64,000 nucleotides of DNA from Codonopsis lanceolata (GCA_013146195.2 CM028379.1:162408437-162472436), one strand, 5' to 3'. Shown: positions 12,555-24,729, counted from the first letter of the stretch. Notes: a model not told the origin generated them from the letters alone. Numbers and translations are program-made.

Positions 12555-15500
12555 GTGTCGATTCTTCTTTGGAATGTTAGGGGTGTGTGTAACAAAAAGA
12601 CTATGGATCATCTGTGTTTACTTAAACGTCAACATAGTTCTCGTTTGTGTGTTATCTTAGAGCCTAAAGTTTCTGGTGCTCGTCTTGATAAACTTGGGCG
12701 TCGGTTGGGTTACGCTAATACGCTTCATGCTAATCCTATTAACATGCATATTTGGCTTCTTTGGGACAATAGTCTGAAAGTTTCTTTACTTGCTTCGACT
12801 AATCAGTTTATTTCAGTTTCGATTAATGATGGTGTTGGTTTTAATGCAATTGCATCCTTTGTCTATGCGAAATGCACTCGGGAGGAACGTCAAGATCTGT
12901 GGGCTTTGGCTTCCTTTTCGGGCCAGTTTTCCAGCCCTTGGATTGTTGGAGGGGATTTTAATGCTATTTCCCATCCTAGTGAAAAAATTGGAGGAGGTCC
13001 TTGTGATGTCCACTGTATAGAAGATTTTAACAGATTTTTGCTTCAAGCTGGTTTGGATGATGCAGGTTTTGAGGGTAGTAGGTTTACATGGTGCAATAAT
13101 CATGTTATTGGTAGGCAGATTTGGAAACGTATTAATAGGGTTTTGGTTAATGGAAATTACAAGGCAGTCTTTCCTGGCCTGCGTGTTCAGCATTTAACTT
13201 CGACTGTTTCTGATCATGTTCCCTTGCTTGTTGGTTTTCATAAGGAATTTAAACGTAAAGGAGTTTTTAGATTCCAACGCATGTGGCTGGATCACCCAGA
13301 TTTCTTGCCGTTTGTTAAAGGGCATTGGTCTCAATCAGTTACTGGCCCTCCGTTGGATATTCTCTTCAGAAAATTACAAACCTTGCGTTCAGCTCTTAAG
13401 TCATGGAATTGGAACGTTTTCGGCCATGTTCAATGCAATCTGGCTGCTCAAAAGGATGAAATTATTCGGCTTGAACATGAGTTACAACAAGGTGGCAATG
13501 CTGATACAGATAAGTTGTTGGTAGAAGCTCGGGCTGTCTTTGATCAGTTAGTCAAATGGGATGCCGAGATGCTCTGGTTGAAATCTAGGCAACGTTGGTT
13601 GGTGGACGGTGATAGGAATAGTTCTTATTTCCATGCGAGCATTAAGGATAGAGCCCGCCGTAATAAAGTAAGCCTTCGTATGGCCGATGGTACCCTCAGT
13701 GATGATGCAGCAATAGTTGGTCAGATGGTTGTGGATTATTTTAGTGACTTGTTTGCTACGAAACCCCATTCTGTTGACGGAAATTTATTTAGGAACCTGC
13801 CTTCGGTTTTGAGTGCTTCTGATAATTGTGCTCTTCAGTGTGTGCCTACAGAGGAGGAAATTTGGGATGCGGTCAAGGCTTTGGATCCTAGTAGTGCTCC
13901 GGGTCCGGATGGTTTCACGGGTTGGTTCTTCCAAGGCTGCTGGGAGATCATTAAATATGAGGTTATTGCGGCAGTGAGGGATGTTTTTCTGGGCAGTTAT
14001 ATTCCCAGGGGTATTGCTGCTACTTCTTTGATTCTCATTCTCAAGGTTGATCGTTCGGAAGGTTTAGGGGATTTGAGACCTATTAGTCTCTGCAATTTTG
14101 TTTATAAAGTCGTCACTCGTGTGTTCGCTTCTCGTCTTTCTCAGTTTCTCCCTAAGTTGATTTCCATGGAACAATCAGGTTTCGTTAAAAATCGTAGCAT
14201 TCAAGAAAACATTTTGCTAGCTCATGAGCTTATTTATCGTATTGATACAAAGGTTCGCGGGGGTAATGTGGTTTTTAAATTCGACATGTCTAAGGCATAC
14301 GACCAGCTGGAATGGGACTTTCTGTTGGGTTCTTTACAGGCTTTGGGCTTTAATTCTGAAAATTGTGCTATGATTCACCGGCTTCTGTCTAACATATGGT
14401 ATTCCATCAATATTAATGGGGAGTCTGTTGGCTTTTTTCAATCTTCTAGAGGTGTTAGGCAAGGAGATTCTCTTTCCCCGCTTCTTTTTATCCTTGCACA
14501 AAAGGTTCTTACATATAACATCAATAGAGCAATTCAGCGAGGTTTGATTCTCCCCTATCATCACGGGCGTGGGGGTGTGTCGGTGTCTCATCTCCTTTAT
14601 GCAGATGACATGCTCGTCTTTTGCAATGCCTCGAAATCTTCGGTGCAGGGGATGCGAAAAATCCTTGCTGCTTATGAGGCTTCTTCTGGGCAATTAATTA
14701 ACATTCAAAAAAGTGGCTTCTATGTTAGTAAGAGATGCAGTAACAGGCTAGTTAGGCGGTTGGTCATGTGGTCTGGATGCTCTCATAAATTTTGGCCAAT
14801 GACATACCTCGACATTCCTTTATTCAAAGGTCGAATGAAGCAAGTTTATTTTACATACCTGATTTCTCGTGTGCTCGCTAGAATTAATGGTTGGAGATCT
14901 CGGCTTTTATCTTTTGGAGCCAAAATAACCTTGGTGAAATCTGTTCTAGGTAGTATTCTGATTTATTCCTTGGCATCGATGGCTGTTCCGAAGACTGTTA
15001 TTGCTCCCATTTAGAGAGCTATTGCAGATTTTTTATGGAGTGCAAATGGAGATCATAGGACCCATTGGGTGGCTTGGCATCTTGTTTGCCGCCCCTGGAG
15101 GAAGGAGGTTTGGGCATTCGTCCGTTATAGCAAGTGATGGTTTCAATGCATGCTAAGCTTGCTTGGAATGCGATGTACGGGCATTCTCTTTGGGCGCGAT
15201 TTTGTAGGCTCAAGTATGGGGTTGATCAACCTGTTTCTGCTTCTAAATGTATGTCTTCTCCTTGGAAAGCTATTTTGTCTCAGATGTATAACATTTTGGA
15301 TTGTAGTCGTTGGGTTGTTGGCAAAGGTGACATTTCATTTTGGGACTCTAATTGGTGTGGTACGCGGCTGGTCGGTCCTCTCCCTATGGATCGCACTCTT
15401 TCTGTCCGAGAAGCTGCTCCTATTCTTTCCGAGCTGTGCAGCCTTGTTGACCCTGTTCTTCATTCTGATATTCTTCAGCTTCGCTTGAGTGAAGACCCCG

Positions 15501-16625
15501 ATCGTCCTGTCTGTTCGCTCATTACTTCTGGAGTTTTCAGCTCGTCAGCCTACTGGAAACACCATCGAAGTTCCTCAGCCTGTGCTAGATTGGGCGAGGA
15601 AAATCTGGCAGCCTTGGATTCCAGTTAAAGTGAGTGCTTTTATATGGAGGCTCTTTCATAATGCTATCCCAATTGATGTTAATCTTCGATCTAAACGCAT
15701 TCATTTAGTTTCTAAATGCCGCTGTTGTCACTTGCATCATCAGGAGGAATCTCTTTTGCATCTGTTCTTATTTTCTGAAGTAGCTATGGATGTTTGGAAT
15801 AGGTTTGCTATCCTTTTTCGCAAAGTCTCCATGTATTCTTCCATCTCCCACTTATTCGATACCTGGTCCCATGGTTCTCTTCGCAGTCAACTTGGAGCCT
15901 GTCAGCTTGGTATTTTTATGTTTTCATGTTGGGAAATCTGGAAAGCTCGATGTGATGCTTTGTTTGACGATGTGCCCATGAGAGTTGATGCTATTTTTTC
16001 TAAAGTCTTACATAGTCTTCGTGATATGTTTTTTGTGTTGAAGCCGAAGGCGGCTTGTGGTCCTCGGGTTTCTTCTATGTTGCAGTGTATTGGTATTCCT
16101 TTGTTGTCCCCCTCGGTTCGCAAGGGTTTGTGGCTGCGTTGGCATCCTCCAAATTTTGGTTTTATGAAACTTAACACGGATGGCTCCTCTATAAATGGTC
16201 ATTGCACTGGTGGGGGCATAGTTAGGGATCATAATGGTGATTTTATCAGTGCGTTTGCATCTCATTTTTTGCATGGTTCGAACATGAAAGCCGAGATTAT
16301 GGCTCTGAGGGATGGCTTGCTTATGTGTCGCAATTTGGGGTTCTCCCATGTGGTTGTGCAATCTAATTCTAAGGTTGCAGTTAATGTTCTTGTGCATCAT
16401 CATTCAGTTCCTTGGCAATATGTCTATGTTCTCCGTCAGTGTAGGCACTTGTCTGCTAGTTTCCAGTTATTTCATGTATTTAGAGAACAGGATATTGTGG
16501 CTGATCGTCTTGCTGCAGCAGCCCACACGATTGGTAATAAGGTGTTTTCGTCTTTCGTGGATCTTCCAGCTGAGGTTAAAAACGCTTTTAAGATGGATCT
16601 CTACGGTTTCCATTCTTTTAGGTAA
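12555..16625 (+). pseudogene. LINE ORF2 (endonuclease-reverse transcriptase-RNase H), broken
   Basis: The frame opens at GTG 12555, 10 bp after ORF1; no ATG precedes the endonuclease motif WNVRG, so the start may be lost. The endonuclease has LEPK, GGDFNAI and SDHVPLL. Reverse transcriptase has APGPDGF, KFDMSKAYD, GVRQGDSLSPLLF and LLYADDM (about 14600). A stop at 15012-15014 ends the long frame. A one-base loss near 15095 and another stop near 15126 follow. The frame returns to phase 0 near 15550. The C-terminal RNase H (about 16160-16530) has NTDGSS and KAEIMAL, but the third acidic position reads SNS where family members usually have an Asp, so that active site may be damaged. An AHT-type last segment is present. 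Confidence 0.93.
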
Positions 16626-16810
16626 GGTTGATGTATTTTCGATTTTTCCTGTTTGATATGTATCTCTTCTTCGAGGCTAGGCTCTTCTGTCCTCCCATTT
16701 ATAAGGGCAAGGCTGGTTGTCCCCCTCAAGTTTGTACTTTTTTTCTTTTATTAATAAATTCGCGCAGGGTGCCGCCCCTGCTTCTCTAAAAAAAAAAAAA
16801 AAGTTTAAAG

Positions 16811-17628
16811 TACATTGGTTATATTGTTATGTAAGCAATGGATATAACACCAAAACCACCAATTTACACCAAATGAAGTCTTATATCTTAATATAAGGCC
16901 TCGATTGATACATGGAAATTAAATCAATTCCGCATAATTGATTACATTGAACTAATTGATAGCGTTTGGTACTGTCAAAATTTTATTTGGAAATGAATTG
17001 GATTACTCAAATCTAAGAATTGATTTCTAAAATTTAAGAAATCACTATCCTGATGGAGGAGGTGAAATTTAGATTCGCAATAGCTGGAATCCATATAAAA
17101 TGATCATTCTATTAGGTCATATATTTGTTTTATATTTATAATCTTATTATATCTCAATTACTCTACGGCCGTCCCTTTTTACTATATAGGAGAATAAAAT
17201 AGTAATTATTTTAGTTATGTAGCAACACGTACTTTTCATTTTTTGTTTGAAATGTTCAAGCTATTTTATTTGAACTAGTTTTATTATGACATTAGCTTGT
17301 TTTTTTAAAATTTAATTTAATGATTTTTTCTTGATTTATTGATGTTAGATAATTAAAAAAAATTCACCTAATTAAATTGAAGAAAAAAAATGAACAACTT
17401 GATATTTTGTGGAGCAGTAATAACGTTAATGTCTAATTTTTATCATGAAAGTTATTAAGACATACTTGTCTAGTTTTGGGTAATGTTGTCAATTTAGTTT
17501 TGTCATTGCTTTACATTCCTTACGTTACAAAACACAATCTCATTACTCAATTTATGTGTACCAATGGAAGCCTAAGTATATATATTCAACAGAATTTACA
17601 ACGTGTAGTCAACACGAACAGCAAAATT
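16811..17628. other. AT-rich intergenic DNA
   Basis: There is no supportable gene here. Short A/T runs only; one small open frame at 17476-17697 has no recognisable domain and overlaps the following MITE. Confidence 0.5.
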
Positions 17629-17779
17629 GAGTCCAGATCTCCTGTACCATTTTTGTATATTATTGGTGTACCACTTTTCATCTTAATCATTGGTTGAGAT
17701 GTAATGATTGAAATGCAATAATGAAGATGAAAAGTGATACATCAATGATACACATAAGTGGTACAGGAGATCTGAACTC
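17629..17779. mobile_element. MITE-like inverted repeat (151 bp)
   Basis: Arms of about 60 bp pair imperfectly: GAGTCCAGATCTCCTGTACCA at the left against TGGTACAGGAGATCTGAACTC at the right, with CACTTTTCATCTT further in. I cannot see a convincing target duplication, so the superfamily is not assigned. Confidence 0.75.
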
Positions 17780-18014
17780 TCTTAATAGGTAGAAAAGCAA
17801 TGTTTAAATAATGAAAGCCAGCTAGGTGTAGGTTGAATGAGTAACTTGGGAAAACGGATGCAAAAAGTCAAAACAGCACGTCCTAGTTGCACCATGGACG
17901 GCGATAATGGAGATCTTGACACTAGCCTAGGCTAGTAGAATTGAAGTAAATTAAATGTAAGGAATGGGACAGAGATGAACTGAGATCGAATTGAAAGAAT
18001 CAGAATAAATAAAA

Positions 18015-18207
18015 GGGTAATGCTAGGGCCACTCTAATAGGACTCAATTTTAGGTACCAAATGATGTGGTATCTTATGTGTCATATTGTTAACATAACTT
18101 TTTAACTTATAGTGGAGCCCATAAAATGTCAAATAAGATGACACATTGAAAACCACATCATTTGGTGCATAAATTTGAGTGCTCTTTGAGTAGCTCTAGC
18201 ATTACTC
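18015..18207. mobile_element. 193-bp MULE-type MITE, copy 1
   Basis: The left terminus is GGGTAATGCTAGGGCCACTC and the right terminus GAGTAGCTCTAGCATTACTC, with long inverted arms through the CCAAATGATGTGG region. It is flanked by the perfect 9-bp duplication TAAATAAAA at 18006-18014 and 18208-18216. A 9-bp duplication is the Mutator hallmark. It lies about 310 bp upstream of the SnRK2 start codon. Same family as the copies at 23398 and 31295. Confidence 0.9.
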
Positions 18208-18216
18208 TAAATAAAA

Positions 18217-18520
18217 TAGTAATACATGTATGGGGATCCATGCTAAAGCATGTGATAAACCATCACCCGGCCCATAATTTCCTCCATTATAATTTATAAT
18301 TTGCACTGCACCCCCCAGGTCCCATGTGTTGTCGGTTCACATGCATGCACAGGGAGAGTACTGGAGAGAGAAGAGATGCATTTCTCACTGTCAACAGCCC
18401 GCACTAATTACAATTTATTTCTCGCCTTTTCTTGTACGCGCGTGCATATATGAAGTAAAGGAGGTAGCTTGGTAGCGGAGATAGGTATTACCTTACCGGT
18501 AGAGAGCAGAGAGGATCGGA
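18217..18520 (+). promoter_or_regulatory. proximal promoter and 5' UTR region of SnRK2 gene
   Basis: The 304 bp between the MITE target duplication and the start codon are the only unique DNA directly upstream. They contain RY-like CATGCATG. No TATA box or transcription start can be assigned with confidence. Confidence 0.4.
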
Positions 18521-20729
18521 ATGGACAAGTACGAGGTGGTGAAGGATCTTGGAGCAGGCAACTTTGGAGTTGCTAGGCTTATGAGGCACAAAGAAACAAA
18601 GGAACTGGTGGCCATGAAATATATTGAGCGTGGTCATAAGGTAATTCATTGTTCATGCATACATATATATGAGGTTAATTATATAGTTGTTGTTTTTTAT
18701 TTTATTTGATATATATATATATGCATGCAGATTGACGAAAATGTTGCGAGAGAGATTATAAACCACAGATCGCTCCGTCACCCCAATATCATTCGCTTCA
18801 AGGAGGTACGTACGTACGTAAACGTGTAGTAGGTTTTTCATTGGATTGATCAACATCGATCGATCGATCGATGCCATTAGTAATAGTAATATACATATAC
18901 ATATAATTGCAGGTGGTATTGACACCAACGCATCTGGCAATAGTGATGGAGTATGCGGCTGGAGGAGAGCTCTTTGAACGAATTTGCTCTGCTGGTAGAT
19001 TTAGCGAGGATGAGGTACGTACAAATCCTCCTGCAGGCTCCATATATATAGTACTGTAGGATTTAATTAGACATGGTACTCCTACAGTCATGGACGGGTC
19101 AACAAAGAACATGCATGCTTGACACATCAATTGGAAAACTCGTAAATGCATGCATGTTTCTGTCTTCTGTTCTGATCATGCAATTGCAATTTGCAGGCTA
19201 GGTACTTCTTCCAACAGTTGATTTCTGGGGTTTGCTTCTGCCATGCCATGGTAATTGTTAACTTTTTGAATTACTCCATCATTTATCAGTCTCAAGTCTC
19301 AAATTAATTAACTTTACAGCAAATATGCCATAGAGATTTGAAGTTAGAAAACACGCTGTTAGATGGAAGTCGAGCCCCCCGCCTCAAAATCTGCGATTTT
19401 GGCTACTCCAAGGTACCTTCTTTACTTCTTTTCTCAAAAATACCTAACAACCACTTAATCCCCCCCCTCCCTCAGTCTCACTGCCATCCATATTTCGGTC
19501 AAACTCTATCATTATATACCTTTTCTATTTCATTGTTTAAATTGACAAATAAATAAATAAAAAGAGGCTCCTCAGAGTAGCTACATCTTCAATTGAAATA
19601 TTAAATAGGCATGGGACGAGTAATTCATACAAGGGTAAATTACATATAAAATACATGTATTTTTTTTTTTTATTATTCAACCACTTTGTTCAATTCGAGA
19701 AAAATGATAAATATACATATTTGGCTGAGATTGACTACCATCTCTTAGTCACTTGACGTACCTTGTTTATTTCAAATACCATATAATATATACTCATGTG
19801 GATGTGGTACACTGGTACTGGTATGTATAATGTACATACAATACAGTCGTCTCTATTACATTCAAGACCCAAGTCAACGGTTGGAACTCCAGCTTACATA
19901 GCCCCCGAGGTTCTGTCTCGCCGAGAATATGACGGCAAGGTAAACTTAATTGGTTTTTCTCTCTTTACTTAATTCATATTTATCTCCTAATTTAAAACTT
20001 AATTTGTCAATGGTTAATAACTTAATATAATAGTTGGCAGATGTTTGGTCATGTGGAGTGACTCTGTATGTTATGTTGGTGGGAGCATACCCTTTTGAAG
20101 ATCCAGACGACCCCAAGAACTTTAGGAAAACTATTAATGTAAGATTGTAACTCCATTTCTATCATATATATATACTCTTGCATGCATCTTAATTCTAATA
20201 AATTATATTTTTGCAGAGAATAATGTCAATGCAATACCAAATTCCTGACTATGTCCATATATCTCAAGGTTGTAAGCACCTACTTTCCCGCATATTTGTC
20301 GCAAATCCTTCAAGGGTACGTACCTCCATCTCCAATATATATAAGACTTTTGGTACTTAGTTTGATCATCCCATATCGCTTTCATCCATCATGTACGTGT
20401 ATGTACAGAGGATTACAATAAAGGAAATCAAGAATCACCCATGGTTCATAAAGAACTTGCCAAAGGAGCTCTCCGAACCTACTCAAGCTTCCTACTACCA
20501 AAAAGATAACCCTAGCTTTTCCCTTCAAACCGTGCAAGACATAATGAAAATTGTTGGAGAGGCAAGAAATCCCCCTCCTGCATCAAAACCCATGGCGGGT
20601 TTTGGTTGGGGCGAAGAACATGACAGTGACGTCGACTTAGACGATGAAATAGAGGAAGAAGACGAAGAAGATGTATACGAAAGGAGCGTCAGAGAGGTTC
20701 ATGCTAGCGGCGAATTTCACATCATCTAA
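18521..20729 (+). CDS. SnRK2: SnRK2-type serine/threonine protein kinase
   Basis: Nine exons: 18521-18640, 18731-18805, 18913-19014, 19197-19250, 19320-19412, 19847-19939, 20034-20138, 20217-20315 and 20409-20729. All introns are GT-AG and phase 0, and they join to 353 codons, the usual SnRK2 size and exon count. Kinase motifs are complete: glycine loop GAGNFG (residues 11-16), Lys33, Glu48, HRDLKLEN with Asp123, DFG at 143-145 and APE. The activation-loop Ser158 sits in KSTVGTPAY, the position equivalent to the activating serine of OST1. The C-terminus is acidic (EEEDEEDVYE) and ends VHASGEF, which resembles subclass I members (SnRK2.4/2.10-like) rather than the ABA-box subclass III. These kinases act in osmotic and salt stress signalling in cytosol and nucleus. 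Subclass is an inference; family is firm. It appears intact. Confidence 0.96.
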
Positions 20730-21160
20730 ATGACAATCTAATCAACCATCCTTCATCTATTAATGGAGCTAGTATCATAATTACTCGCATTCCGGCCTGT
20801 ATTATAATGGGGATTAAATTAAGTTGCTTAACAGTCAACCCAACAATATTTATTTCTTTGTTCAACTGAATTATGTTTTGTAATATAATTGCATTATCAA
20901 TAGGATCATATATGCCCCCATGCATCTCTACATACGCATAAAGTTGTATTGATTCATGCTTATAAACTAGCTAGAATATTCATTAAAGTTGAATTACCAA
21001 ATCATGAAGATGTTCAAGTGAAATTAATACACGAGGAGAGCTTTTTTCCCCAGCCAATTATATATAAGAATTATAAAAGATTAAACAAATGAATAAATTA
21101 AATGATCAGTTCACATATTTTTCTTTTTCCTATGGAGCAGAGAGAGCATGTATAGATGCC
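20730..21160. other. SnRK2 3' flank and intergenic DNA
   Basis: The SnRK2 3' UTR presumably lies here; the BBE pseudogene ends convergently at 21161. No other gene or repeat is recognised. Confidence 0.4.
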
Positions 21161-22783
21161 TTAAAATGATGTTGGGAAAGGAGGGATACTCTGTGGATGG
21201 CTGAAGAAATTTTTTGGATCAACTTTACTCTTCACTCGAACCAATTTCTCGAAATTATCACCATAATAATTAGTACCCCAAATGCTTGCTTCCGCGTAGC
21301 TTTTACTACCCACTCCCAAGTCAAGATCATTGTAGTTCATGTATGCACTTCTTGGAGAATTTGAAACATAACGAGCCAAGTAATTGTAGACACTTCTGAG
21401 CCAGTTAATTCGTCTATTAGTAGATGTTAGTCTTTCTACATCCAAATTAGCCCATTCAAGCAGCACGTACAAGTTCCCAGCTCTGTGCGGAAATGGAATA
21501 GCTGACTCTGAAATCTCGTTCATCCTTCCACCATAAGGGCTCAATACAAAATTGGGAGTTCTGACATCTATTTTAAGAAACATTCTCCACATCCCTTCAA
21601 GTCCCTTAATAGAAATCGGCTTTTGTACAAAATCAGATTTACCTTTGATAGCAAACTCAGCGGTAGCACTCCGATTAAGCAAGGTTTGAGGTGGAGCTTG
21701 ACTTGAGAAACCTGAAATTACGAGTGCAGATTGTACCCAACTCATTTCGGTACAATCTTCTCTCGTCAAGCCCAATTCAGGGAAGTCGTCTTGTATCAAT
21801 TGAATCAACCTATCGATTCTACCCAAGAACACTGCATCAAAGGTAATAAGAACTGTTTTCCTACCGGTAGTACCTGTATTTATGGTTGTTAATTGGGCTC
21901 TCAAAAATAAATCTCTATCAGCATTTAGGGCAAAGTATTGCCACTTGTGGAAAATGGTTGTTGCATTTTGTTCTAAAGTCCTAGTAACGGCAAATACGGT
22001 GACAATCTCCGGAACATCCACCAAGCTTAACTTCCATGCAACAATGACCCCAAAACTTGAAGCACCGCCTCCCCTAATGGCCCAAAACAAATCTTCTCCC
22101 ATGGATTTTCTATCAAGAATTTTTCCATTCACATCGACCATGCGAGCATCTATGACATGATCCGCAGCAAGACCGTATTTTCGATTGAGGGTGCCGTAAC
22201 CTCCACCGCTAATGAGGCCGCCAACTCCTACAGTGGACCAAGTACCTCCCGGAAAGGCAAGAGACCTACTTTTCTCACCAATTCTATAATAGAGTTCGCC
22301 AAGACTTGCACCACCTTGAACCCATGCTGTCTTACTGGCAACATCAACATCTATTGATCTCATGTTAGTAAGGTCAAGCATGACAAATGGAGTTTGTGCA
22401 GTGTAGGAAAGACCCTCGAAATCGTGGCCACAGCCTCGGATTCTGAGTTTGATGCCATGTTTCTTGGAGCAATGAACAACGGTTTGGATTTGAGACTCGT
22501 GGACGGGTGTGATGATGAGAAAAGGTTAAGGGGATGTGGGTACGTCGAATCTTTTGTTGTTGATATTGGATTGCCAAATGGAAGTGAAAGAAGAGTTGTT
22601 TGGGGTGTAAATTGATTGGGAAATGGAGGTGGAGTTGCGGGAATGAAGGGTAAGGCAACGGAGAAAATGTTGATGGGGATGGGGATGGCGATGAATCGAT
22701 GAGATGAGGAAGCAGGGCATGCAATATTGGAAAAGATCAGAGTAGCCAAGAAAAAGGAAAGGAGCAATGAGAGAATGATTCAA
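21161..22783 (-). pseudogene. berberine bridge enzyme-like FAD oxidoreductase, pseudogene
   Basis: Single-exon, as is usual for this family of secreted FAD-linked oxidases acting on alkaloids, oligosaccharides or monolignols. The frame from 22783 to 21161 is continuous except for one TAA at 22526-22528, inside the N-terminal FAD domain. No ATG opens it. A good signal-peptide sequence (LLLSFFLATLIF) is read near 22767 but in another frame, and joins the body only across an indel in a CCCCATC repeat near 22680. The His anchor for FAD is kept (CGHDFEG, codon at 22424-22426). The usual Cys anchor position reads Trp (GTWSTVGVGG, codon at 22238-22240). The C-terminus is normal (DPKNFFSHPQSIPP). Breaks sit only at the 5' end, so loss looks recent; a frame from an internal ATG (22381) of 406 codons remains open. 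Confidence 0.9.
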
Positions 22784-23194
22784 TTATTGTGTGAGTTATT
22801 GAATTCAACCGTTTACTTCCTTTTGAAGAAACCTACCTTAGAGCATTATACCTGCAGGCTGCTGAGAAATTACTCCATCGTAGTTGAATAAAAAGTAATT
22901 AATAATAATTTTTTTAATAAAATAAAAATTTTAATGATTCATTAGTAATAAAATAATAATTATTTTAATTAGATTGTTTAAATGAAAGATGTTAAAATGG
23001 AATATTTGGTATTGCGTTGAACGCGGTATGAAAATGTCTTTTGCATAAAATGGTGAAAGTGTGGAGAGTTGACTTGACGAGGAGAGGACCCAACTCACTA
23101 TAATGACGTAGTGGAAAAAAAGTTACTCAGTCAGTCGTGGGTATTAATTTTACGTATGGGTAATACACCATTCCGTCCCTCTTTTATTTACTAC

Positions 23195-23345
23195 CTTGTA
23201 CCTTCCTTCCTCTGTTTTTTTTTTACTTCCCCCTTTTTTTTTTCCTCTTAAAGAGACATAGGAAGGGATTGAATCTGAGACCTCACACTTTGTGAAGCCC
23301 CATGTCTACCACTGGACCACCTCTTAGGGGCTGACTTCCCCTTTT
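23195..23345 (-). mobile_element. tRNA-derived SINE-like fragment
   Basis: The minus strand carries TGGTCCAGTGG (23319-23309), which fits the RNA polymerase III box A. About 35 bp later is ATTCAATCC (near 23274-23266), a near match to box B. T-rich DNA at 23213-23242 would be the A-rich tail. No target duplication was found and borders are approximate. Confidence 0.45.
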
Positions 23346-23397
23346 AGTACTCCCTCTCTCCTCCTTGTTATGAAAGAATTAATGGATATTGAAAAAT

Positions 23398-23590
23398 GAG
23401 TAATACTAGAGCCACTTAATGAACACTCAAAATTGTGCACCAAATGATGTGGTTTCCAATGTGTCATCTTATTTAACATTTTATGGGCTCCACTATAAGT
23501 TAAAAAGTTATGTTAACAATATGACACATAAGATATCACATCATTTGGTACCTAAAATTAAGTACTATTAGAGTGCTCCTAACATTATCC
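23398..23590. mobile_element. 193-bp MULE-type MITE, copy 2
   Basis: Reversed copy of the family at 18015 and 31295, of the same length. It is flanked by TTGAAAAAT (23389-23397) and TTGAAAAAC (23591-23599), a 9-bp duplication with one mismatch. The terminus GAGTAATACTAG differs slightly from the other copies. It sits about 600 bp upstream of the BBE pseudogene. Confidence 0.88.
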
Positions 23591-23870
23591 TTGAAAAACA
23601 AACATTTGTAATTCTTTAAGTGAAAAGTCAGACGTTGACGTTGACCTCAAAGCAAGGGTCTGTCAAAAGTCAAAACCTTCTTACCCAACTCCTTTTTCTT
23701 ACTTTCAACCTTTCCATCCTTCCTATCACAATCATTTCTCTCATTAACCGTTCATAGTTATTATATTATGAGCGATCAAAAACCTTTTCCACCAATGTTT
23801 CGAAAGATTTTAAAAAGGTATATCCGGATAACTAATCATATGTCTAATAGTTAAAGGATTTCAAAAAATT

Positions 23871-23998
23871 ACATTAACATATGACTAAGTAAATTTAAAA
23901 GTCACATTAACCCGTGACTAGGTACGAATATCGAAAAATCATATTAACTCGTGACAAGGTAAATCGAAATGTCACATTAAACTATAACTAGGTTATTT
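23871..23998. repeat. short minisatellite, about 33-37 bp units
   Basis: Four degenerate units begin with ACATTAAC or ATATTAAC at 23871, 23904, 23941 and 23974, each followed by a GTGACTAGGTA-like part. Confidence 0.7.
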
Positions 23999-24729
23999 GA
24001 CTTAGTGATCAAGGTAGAAACTTTTAAAGAAAATAAATAATTTTCTCAAACCCAAGCATAATCAATAATTAATTCATGCATAAAACAAATGGTATCTCAC
24101 TTGAGAATTTAACAAGTATGTGAGATTTAACAAAGAAGCATAATCATGAGTAAGAATGAACGAGATTCGACGGAGTTCAAAATCAATCACCGACACAAGG
24201 TCAGTACTTGTTGCAAAAGACGTACATATATCAAGAAAGTAGCGGAAGCCTAACAAGTTGAAACGAAAGAATTCAAAAGACCCGAATGATGTATAATCTC
24301 TTACCTCAAAATGGTTAGCAACGAGAACTCCGTATTCAAACGATCGTCATAAACTCAATTTCTCAAATCTAAATTTAACAATAACCACAATTACTAACTA
24401 TAGTTGTGTTAATATTACTTAAAACCGACTAATAGTTGAAAATATTCAAAATATAAACTCCTTTAAGAAAAACACTTACATTTTCCCGTAACTCATTTTA
24501 CTGTGATGAGTAATTTTTTCATAGTAATGAAATAATATAAACTAATCTATTATTTATTAACACACACTATAAGTATAATTTTTCACCTAACCACACACAC
24601 GAACACACACACATGTATGTATCTATAGTTTGATTACTAACATCCAAATGGTATATATATTATAATCCAACGAAAGTCATCATCTGCTTATGTTTCCTTA
24701 CCTTTTTCCACGATCAATTAAGTGTGTAT
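23999..24729. other. AT-rich intergenic DNA
   Basis: No supportable gene. It holds short CA-rich microsatellite (ACACACAC near 24593-24612) and ends with the TGTAT target duplication of the following copia element (24725-24729). Confidence 0.4.

Larger units (their letters stand above)
10670..16798 (+). mobile_element. full-length L1-type LINE retrotransposon (non-functional)
   Basis: The element is delimited by a perfect 12-bp target duplication AAAAGTTTAAAG at 10658-10669 and 16799-16810. The right copy shares its leading A's with the poly(A) tail at 16788-16802. It starts GAGGGTTTTAGGG, a 5' UTR style common in plant LINEs. It carries ORF1 (from 10715) and ORF2 (12555-16625), then a 3' UTR of about 160 bp. 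Length is about 6.1 kb including the 122 bp added by a later MITE insertion. Full length plus an intact target duplication argue for fairly recent insertion, although ORF2 has at least four disabling changes. Confidence 0.93.

Noticed and set aside
22374..22767. Alternative minus-strand frames at the BBE 5' end as separate genes
   Set aside because: They overlap the BBE pseudogene; only the signal-peptide-like start of one of them is informative and is included there.
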